From Puia dinghuensis (GTDB lineage Bacteria > Bacteroidota > Bacteroidia > Chitinophagales > Chitinophagaceae), in the NCBI RefSeq assembly GCF_014642875.1, contig NZ_BMJC01000003.1, forward strand, positions 806,001 through 870,000: a stretch of DNA of 64,000 nt, in the 5' to 3' direction. The notes under the pieces are model-generated. The model saw only the letters and a program-made list of their open reading frames with translations, made no database searches and was not told the DNA's origin. How positions within the stretch are numbered: the first letter of the stretch is position 1; each line of letters starts with the position of its first letter. A program made the translations under genes and the position numbers. Positions 59,197 through 64,000 of the stretch are shown here, piece by piece.

Positions 59197-60285
59197 ATGA
59201 GCCAACAACAATCAAAGCCAGTGATAGGGGTGTCCGTAGGAGATGTGAATGGGATTGGAACTGAAGTGATCATCAAGACCTTTGCCGACCATAGGATCCT
59301 GGAATTGTGCACCCCCCTGATCTTCGGTTCGAACAAGCTCATCAACTTCTACCGGAAGTCAAGTCCGGAGATGAATTTCAACTACCAGACCACAAAGGAT
59401 TTTTCCCGCATCGTCCAAAAGCAGATAAATATCTACAACTGCTGGGAGGAAGAGATCGCTATTTCGCCGGGCCAATTGACGGATGTCGGCGGGAGCTATG
59501 CCGTCAAATCCCTGACGATGGGGGTGGAAGCCCTGCGGGACAAGAAGATCCAGGGATTGGTGACGGCGCCCATCCATAAGAAGAATATTCAGTCGCCCAG
59601 CTTCAGCTTCACGGGTCATACGCCCTATCTGAAAAAGGCCTTTAATGCGAATGATGTGCTGATGTTGATGGTGTCGGAGGGTTTTCGCGTTGGCCTGGTC
59701 ACCGAGCATGTGCCCATAAAGGATGTCGCCGGGTTTATCACCCGCGAAGCCATCCTGTCCAAATTGACTATTTTGCGGGATAGCCTGATAAGGGATTTTG
59801 GCATTGACAAACCGCGGATAGCCGTACTGGGTCTGAACCCCCATGCCGGGGATGAAGGACTCATCGGCAAGGAAGAAGAAGAGATCATCAAGCCGGCCAT
59901 CAAAGATGCCAAGCACCAGATGCTGGTGTTCGGTCCTTACAGCGCCGACGCCTTTTTTGCCCGGAACTATCACTCCCGCTTCGATGCCGTGCTGGCGATG
60001 TATCATGACCAGGGGCTTATTCCCTTCAAATCGCTGGCCAGCGGGGAAGGGGTGAACTATACGGCCGGGCTGCCGATGGTGCGGACCTCCCCGGACCATG
60101 GTACGGCCTTTGACATAGCGGGTAAGAACAAGGCAGACAACACCTCCTTTATCGCGGCCATCTATACCTGTATCGATATTATCCGCAACCGGCAGGAATA
60201 CGATGAGAACCGGCGCAACCCATTGAAAAAGATGGGTTCTGTGGTCCTTGCCAATGCCGAGGACGAGAAGATCGAAGAGAATTAG
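59197..60285 (+). CDS. pdxA: 4-hydroxythreonine-4-phosphate dehydrogenase
   Basis: 362 residues. Oxidises 4-phosphohydroxy-L-threonine in the DXP-dependent route to pyridoxal phosphate, with divalent metal. 'GVSVGDVNGIGTEVIIK' at the N-terminus, 'TAPIHKKNI', 'FTGHTPYL' (metal His), 'LGLNPHAGDEGLIGKEE', 'YHDQGLIPFKSLA' (metal His) and 'TSPDHGTAFDIAGKNKAD' are the family blocks. The protein is about 30 residues longer than E. coli PdxA, mostly through an insert at 45-90, common in Bacteroidota. Downstream lies a tandem-hairpin element. Confidence 0.95.
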   Translation: MSQQQSKPVIGVSVGDVNGIGTEVIIKTFADHRILELCTPLIFGSNKLINFYRKSSPEMNFNYQTTKDFSRIVQKQINIYNCWEEEIAISPGQLTDVGGSYAVKSLTMGVEALRDKKIQGLVTAPIHKKNIQSPSFSFTGHTPYLKKAFNANDVLMLMVSEGFRVGLVTEHVPIKDVAGFITREAILSKLTILRDSLIRDFGIDKPRIAVLGLNPHAGDEGLIGKEEEEIIKPAIKDAKHQMLVFGPYSADAFFARNYHSRFDAVLAMYHDQGLIPFKSLASGEGVNYTAGLPMVRTSPDHGTAFDIAGKNKADNTSFIAAIYTCIDIIRNRQEYDENRRNPLKKMGSVVLANAEDEKIEEN

Positions 60286-60341
60286 GGTATTTTTTACCGG
60301 CCGGGCTTGCAAAAACAGAATCTCCGCTCTATCTTTGGAGC

Positions 60342-60409
60342 GTATCCACTAGGCTAATGTCTGTGCCTTCGGCACGATCGGACTCCGTCCGATTTGGTGG
60401 GTATCCACT
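60342..60409 (-). repeat. Tandem-hairpin element, copy D, with 9-bp direct repeats
   Basis: GTATCCACT occurs at 60342-60350 and again at 60401-60409, enclosing 50 bp. Read on the minus strand the enclosed element is CCACCAA, a 7-bp stem ATCGGAC / GTCCGAT with loop GGA, a 5-bp stem GTGCC / GGCAC with loop GAA, and tail AGACATTAGC. The direct repeats look like a target-site duplication. It lies between pdxA and the secreted-protein gene, both on the plus strand. Confidence 0.75.
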
Positions 60410-60539
60410 CCAATTTACAATCCCCTCGAAAAACAGCGTTCAATTCAAGTAGTTCCTTTCGGATAAACCGTTCCCGTTCCTTCCTTTGAATCACCAACGG
60501 TCTGTTATTCAAATTCTTCACCTGCTGAAAATTACAAAG

Positions 60540-61955
60540 ATGAAAAGGAACTTCCTAATGGCTTCATTCACGGTTGTTGCTGCCTTGCTATTCCAACCGG
60601 TGTTTGCGGCTCCTGCCTCGACTACTGACAATTTCAATTCCCGGCCCGGGGTCCGGCTTACGGAGGTAAAAGGCTATTTACAAGGTAAATGTTGGTTCTT
60701 CGCTGATTTTGACATCAACCGCAACGGCTGGACGCCGAATATCGAGGGGGATGGTGCAATGGTATCCGGCACCGGCGCCAGCGCCACCGAACGGACGGGT
60801 ATCTATACTCCCCTGTTGGACCTCACGCCCGGCACTACTCTTTCTTTTTCTTATAAATTCAACCAGGCCGTAACCAATCGCCGCTGGATCAGGATCCTCG
60901 CCATCGACGGCAATAACAACCCGGTCGCTACCCTGGACAGCCTGGAGCTGACGGGTGATGCAGCCGGCCAGGTCTATACCTATAACAAGCCCCTCATGCT
61001 CACCGGCGCCTACAGCCTGGCTATCAATTACCAGGGCATCGGGGGTGCAGAGCGCATCGCCATCGATGAATTGAAGATTGGCGCCGCCCCACATTATGCT
61101 TCTACGTGTAATGTCGCCCCGGTATCGCTGAAGGATAAGTTTTCCGGTACGGCTTCTCACACGGCCAACGGCAATGTGCTGAGCAACGATTATGATCCCA
61201 ACCACGAGACGATGACGGCTTACCTGATGACCGAATCACCCGATGGCCAGGTCGAGCTGCAGAAGAATGGAGATTTCGTCTTCACACCGAAAGATGGCTT
61301 TAAGGGAAATTCTACGCAGTTTAGCTATAAGGTTTGTGACAACGGCTCGCCTGCCCTTTGCTCCATGACCACGACGGCTACCATCCATTTCCCCAGCCGG
61401 AGCAGCTTGTTGAGCTTTGAGGCGCTTTACAACAGGAAAGAGGTAGCCATCGACTGGAATACGGGCAGCGACAACCACAGTAAGGTGTTCGAGGTCGAGC
61501 GGAGCCTCGATGGAACCTACTATAAGAAGGTGGGCGAGGTGAAGGCGGATGAGGCTCTCGGTCAATATACCTTTAGCGACAAGATACATGAGCAGGAGCG
61601 GAAGAATGACCTGTACTATCGTCTCCGGCAGGTGGATGGTAACAACCGGGTTACCTATTCGAAGGTGCTGATCCTCCGTTCGTATGGCACCCGGAGCGTC
61701 GAGGCGGTGAGCGTCACCCCCGACCCCAACGTAAACGACATCCAGGTGAATGTTCAGCTGAAGGAGAAATCCTTTGTGATGGTGCGGGTGATGGATGACA
61801 ACGGCAGTGAGCTGATCAAGCAGTCGGCGATGGGTGAGTATGGTTCGAACAAGTACAACATCGAAGGGACTTCCCAGCTGCAGCCGGGGATGTACCAGTT
61901 GGAAGTGATCATCAATAGCAACGAGCGGCTGACGATGAAGCTGGCAAAGAGCTAA
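60540..61955 (+). CDS. Secreted protein with cadherin-like domain and T9SS-like C-terminus
   Basis: 471 residues from ATG 60540, followed by a clear signal peptide ('MKRNFLMASFTVVAALLFQPVFAA'). Residues about 40-185 form a beta-sandwich like a carbohydrate-binding or MAM/jellyroll domain. About 200-290 are a VCBS/cadherin-like repeat ('GNVLSNDYDPNHETMTAYLM', 'GDFVFTPKDGFKGNSTQFSYKV' in parts), then a fibronectin-like part ('WNTGSDNHSKVFEVERSLDG'). The C-terminal about 80 residues ('VNDIQVNVQLKEKSFVMVRVMDDNGSEL', ending 'TMKLAKS') resemble a T9SS sorting domain, so secretion through the system controlled by PorX is likely. Confidence 0.82.
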   Translation: MKRNFLMASFTVVAALLFQPVFAAPASTTDNFNSRPGVRLTEVKGYLQGKCWFFADFDINRNGWTPNIEGDGAMVSGTGASATERTGIYTPLLDLTPGTTLSFSYKFNQAVTNRRWIRILAIDGNNNPVATLDSLELTGDAAGQVYTYNKPLMLTGAYSLAINYQGIGGAERIAIDELKIGAAPHYASTCNVAPVSLKDKFSGTASHTANGNVLSNDYDPNHETMTAYLMTESPDGQVELQKNGDFVFTPKDGFKGNSTQFSYKVCDNGSPALCSMTTTATIHFPSRSSLLSFEALYNRKEVAIDWNTGSDNHSKVFEVERSLDGTYYKKVGEVKADEALGQYTFSDKIHEQERKNDLYYRLRQVDGNNRVTYSKVLILRSYGTRSVEAVSVTPDPNVNDIQVNVQLKEKSFVMVRVMDDNGSELIKQSAMGEYGSNKYNIEGTSQLQPGMYQLEVIINSNERLTMKLAKS

Positions 61956-61958
61956 GCG

Positions 61959-62249
61959 CTATTTTTTTATATTGAGATACGACTGCAGGTCGCGGACATA
62001 TTCTTCAAAAGCCTGTACGCCCTGGGGCGTGATCTTACAGATGGTTTGAGGGTAGTTATCCTTGAAGGTCTTTGTGACGTCGATGTAGCCGGCCTCCTTT
62101 AATTTATTGATCTGAACGCTTAGATTGCCGGCTGTAGCATCCGTCTTTTCCCGGAGATAGGTGAATTCCGCCTCCTTCACCGAGATGAGGATGGATACTA
62201 CGGCAAGGCGTAGCTGGGAATGTAATATCGGGTTTAGATCTTTAAACAT
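61959..62249 (-). CDS. Winged-helix transcriptional regulator (HTH_34-like)
   Basis: 96 residues, a single winged helix. 'LHSQLRLAVVSILISVKEAEFTYLREKTDATAGNLSVQINKLKEAGYI' in parts holds the HTH, and 'KTFKDNYPQTICKITPQGVQAFEEYV' the wing and end helix. The family (related to MarR/PadR) often sits beside membrane proteins it regulates. Here it overlaps a gene for a six-helix protein by 8 bp. A 14-bp palindrome upstream of the first operon gene (63512-63525) could be its site. Convergent with the secreted-protein gene at a 3-bp gap. Confidence 0.85.
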   Translation of the reverse strand: MFKDLNPILHSQLRLAVVSILISVKEAEFTYLREKTDATAGNLSVQINKLKEAGYIDVTKTFKDNYPQTICKITPQGVQAFEEYVRDLQSYLNIKK

Positions 62250-62835
62250 GTTTTTCTTTTGCTTTCAGATAGCACTTTCTAAGGATGAGCCCGGGGATGA
62301 ACCAGGCCAAAAGAGCCCCGGCGGCGATGCATAGCATCGTATACGGATAATTACAATAGAGGCTCACCACAGCCAGCGCCCAGCAGGCCAGGCCTCCCAG
62401 CAGCATGGGCCGGAAGCCACGGGTATAGCCGGTGGCAAAAGTGGGTACCCCGTAGAGCGTGAGGTAAATAGCGCCCTCCCCATTGACAGGATAGCGGCCG
62501 AAGACAAAGGTCAGCAGCCAGACAGCAATGCCAAAGCTGATCCAGATGCCGCCCAGATGGTCTTCATCATAAGACCGGTATCTCTTGCCCTTGCGTTCGC
62601 GGACGGCAATGACCACCTGCGGCACTACCGCCACGATGGTCAATAACCAAATATAATCCAGCGCCGGCCACTTGAGGTAATAGTTGGCAAAAGTCACGAG
62701 GCTGCAAATAGGGATCACGGTACCCCAGAGAAGAGCGCTAAGCCCGCTGTTGAGATAATCTCTACGGGCCCGCTTGATCATCCTGGTGATGAGTTCGAGG
62801 CTTTCCTGGCCGGTCATTTCTTTTTCCTGTTCCAT
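62242..62835 (-). CDS. Multi-pass membrane protein, paralogue of the next gene
   Basis: 197 residues. A charged N-terminus ('GQESLELITRMIKRARRDYLN') is followed by five or six hydrophobic helices. The pattern 'SL..I..MI..A.......G.....WG', then '...YPV...' and a Pro-containing last helix ('LLAWFIPGLILR'), is shared with the gene upstream. No enzymatic or transport motif is recognised. It sits in a three-gene operon with its paralogue and the winged-helix regulator, the arrangement suggesting a small regulated membrane system. Function unknown. Confidence 0.78.
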   Translation of the reverse strand: MEQEKEMTGQESLELITRMIKRARRDYLNSGLSALLWGTVIPICSLVTFANYYLKWPALDYIWLLTIVAVVPQVVIAVRERKGKRYRSYDEDHLGGIWISFGIAVWLLTFVFGRYPVNGEGAIYLTLYGVPTFATGYTRGFRPMLLGGLACWALAVVSLYCNYPYTMLCIAAGALLAWFIPGLILRKCYLKAKEKHV

Positions 62836-63437
62836 CAGTTGGGTTGGTTTAGTAGTTGCTTTTTATATTCGCCACGAAGCAGGTATCCCGGGATGATATA
62901 GCTCAGCAGGACTGCCCCGGATGTCAGCAGCATATTGGTTACAGCATCGACGAAGGTCATGAGAATGACTATTGCCCAGCAGGCTGCGGCGCCCCAGACC
63001 AGGGGTGGGAATTTCAGCATACGACCGGTGAGAAAGCAGCCAACGGAATACAGGATGAGAAATATGGGATAACAGTGCTCCCAGTCTCCCCGCCGGAGGA
63101 AGATGATGACGATGAGTATCTGCACGACAAAGATGCAGAGCCAGATGCTGGCCAGTCCTTCGTCGATGAAGGTCTTTACCCTGGGGGGCTTATTCTTCAC
63201 CCGTCTCACGATAGAAATGATAAAGCCCAGGAACATGACGTTCCAGGCAGCGCCATTGGCAGGGGTTTTTACGAAAACAACCAGGATATATTGGAGGAGT
63301 GCACCGCTAAACACCAGCCATCCCCAAACAAGGAAATAAAAGCTGTTGTCCACGACGGAAGTCTTTGTTTTGTCGATCATGGTCTGAATGACCCTGAGGC
63401 TGTCTTCCGGTGAGAAGTTCTCCGTATTATTCTCCAT
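62835..63437 (-). CDS. Multi-pass membrane protein, first of the pair
   Basis: 200 residues, same fold as its neighbour: N-terminal 'SPEDSLRVIQTMIDKTKTSVVDN', then six helices and the end 'SYIIPGYLLRGEYKKQL', matching the 'WFIPGLILR' of the paralogue. One-base overlap (stop/start) with that gene. The promoter is unclear: TACCTTTC (63466-63459) lies 21 bp before the ATG and a palindrome lies upstream of it. No known family name. Confidence 0.78.
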   Translation of the reverse strand: MENNTENFSPEDSLRVIQTMIDKTKTSVVDNSFYFLVWGWLVFSGALLQYILVVFVKTPANGAAWNVMFLGFIISIVRRVKNKPPRVKTFIDEGLASIWLCIFVVQILIVIIFLRRGDWEHCYPIFLILYSVGCFLTGRMLKFPPLVWGAAACWAIVILMTFVDAVTNMLLTSGAVLLSYIIPGYLLRGEYKKQLLNQPN

Positions 63438-63467
63438 GATACAAATTGGGTTTAAGCAGGAAAGGTA

Positions 63468-63501
63468 GCGCGCCTGAACGACAAAGCCGGTTCAGACGCG
63501 C
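63468..63501 (-). terminator. Hairpin between the TPR gene and the membrane-protein operon
   Basis: GCGCGCCTGAAC (63468-63479) pairs with 63490-63501 at all but one of 12 positions, with a 10-base loop. On the minus strand it is followed only by ACCTTTCC-like sequence, so it would be a weak terminator of the TPR transcript. Confidence 0.55.
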
Positions 63502-63511
63502 ACATTTTACT

Positions 63512-63525
63512 GACATATATATGTC
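63512..63525. promoter_or_regulatory. Palindrome GACATATATATGTC
   Basis: Perfect 14-bp palindrome directly after the TPR gene stop and 74 bp upstream of the membrane-protein operon that encodes a winged-helix regulator; a possible operator. Confidence 0.4.
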
Positions 63526-64000
63526 TTATTGACATTGAGAAAGCATTTGTTCCGCCTGTTTCTCGCCCCAGGTGGGGTATAGCGGCTTTGGCTGCGCGCT
63601 TTTGTACAGGGCGATCGACTTTTCGAACAATGGCTTTGCCTTGTCCTTACCACCGCCGAACTGGGTCGGAGTACCAAAGAGGCTCATCCCCTGGAGGTAG
63701 TAGAGCCGGGGGTTGTTAGGATCGGCTTCCATTCCTTTCTGGAGGGCGGCTGCGGCATCTTTACCATTGGTGGCCCAGCGGGTCGAGGGATCTACCAGCA
63801 TCTGCTGGGTGGCGGACATGTTCTCTACAGCATAGAGCTCGGAATTCTTTTCGATGGCTTCAGCCTTGGCAAGGTAGGCGTTGATCTTGGCAGAGTTGGC
63901 GTCCTTGTCCTGGGTAGCGGGGTTCCAGCCGATCCAGGTCTGGGCAAGGGCGGCATAGTAATAGGGGAGCCATTTGGTCTTTTCGGCATCGCCGATGCGA
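63526..64000 (-). CDS. TPR-like protein, C-terminal part
   Basis: The frame is open to the right edge, so at least 157 codons lie in the window and the ATG at 63819 is internal. The visible part has 'YYYAALAQTWIGWNP', 'KNSELYAVENMSATQQML' and 'ADPNNPRLYYLQGMSLFGTP', helix pairs with the small-residue spacing of tetratricopeptide repeats. It ends 'EKQAEQMLSQCQ'. Such proteins in Bacteroidota are usually exported; the signal peptide would be outside the window. No function can be given beyond protein binding. Confidence 0.75.
   Translation of the reverse strand, partial: RIGDAEKTKWLPYYYAALAQTWIGWNPATQDKDANSAKINAYLAKAEAIEKNSELYAVENMSATQQMLVDPSTRWATNGKDAAAALQKGMEADPNNPRLYYLQGMSLFGTPTQFGGGKDKAKPLFEKSIALYKSAQPKPLYPTWGEKQAEQMLSQCQ

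Overview
The window is a piece of a Bacteroidota chromosome, most likely from the Chitinophagaceae or a close relative. Several features point there: the lpxC-fabZ gene fusion, the PorX regulator of type IX secretion, a secreted protein with a T9SS-like tail, two ClpP paralogues before clpX, the ftsX-DUF3098-uppP order, and many promoters of the Bacteroidota form (TTTG about 17-20 bp before TAnnTTTG). Gene density is high. I see no rRNA, CRISPR array, prophage or complete insertion sequence; one tRNA (Leu, anticodon TAG) is present.

Layout. 1-6,100: end of a lytic transglycosylase, pabB, an acidic low-complexity protein, purA, a RelA/SpoT homologue, tRNA-Leu. 6,100-11,350: trigger factor, clpP, clpP2, clpX and a 57-codon gene overlapping the clpX stop (protein quality control). 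11,350-17,650: acyl-CoA dehydrogenase, outer-membrane barrel, MBL hydrolase, porX, HD protein. 17,650-20,030: lpxD, then a small accessory stretch (DUF2335 pair and a gene-free segment with a possible structured RNA). 20,030-31,000: recQ, copper ATPase, tsaE, alanine dehydrogenase, the lipid A genes lpxC-fabZ and lpxA with an ABC ATPase, a GroES-like protein, a response regulator and ruvB. 31,000-38,300: a redox locus, with a MarR-thioredoxin fusion facing an operon of FAD disulfide reductase, ABC ATPase, permease/binding protein, egtB and egtD. 38,300-46,800: M23 peptidase, leuS, ftsX, DUF3098, uppP, MFS carrier, MBL hydrolase. 46,800-51,650: glf, a GT2 glycosyltransferase and two tandem GT-C-like membrane proteins. 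51,800-64,000: a DUF234-type ATPase behind a duplicated promoter, ruvC, HIT, greA, rsmA, pdxA, a secreted protein, a small regulator/membrane-protein operon and the end of a TPR gene.

Most notable points. (1) The ergothioneine operon joins synthesis, probable uptake and a disulfide reductase, next to a MarR-thioredoxin fusion with two identical 14-bp palindromes in front of it. (2) The binding-protein domain in that operon is circularly permuted: its two halves are in reversed order. (3) Four intergenic copies of a tandem-hairpin element keep their loops and a 3' tail AGACATTAG while their stems change by compensating substitutions; one copy is bounded by 9-bp direct repeats. (4) The greA leader carries an intrinsic-terminator-like hairpin between promoter and start codon. 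All functional statements come from reading motifs and context; no database search was run.
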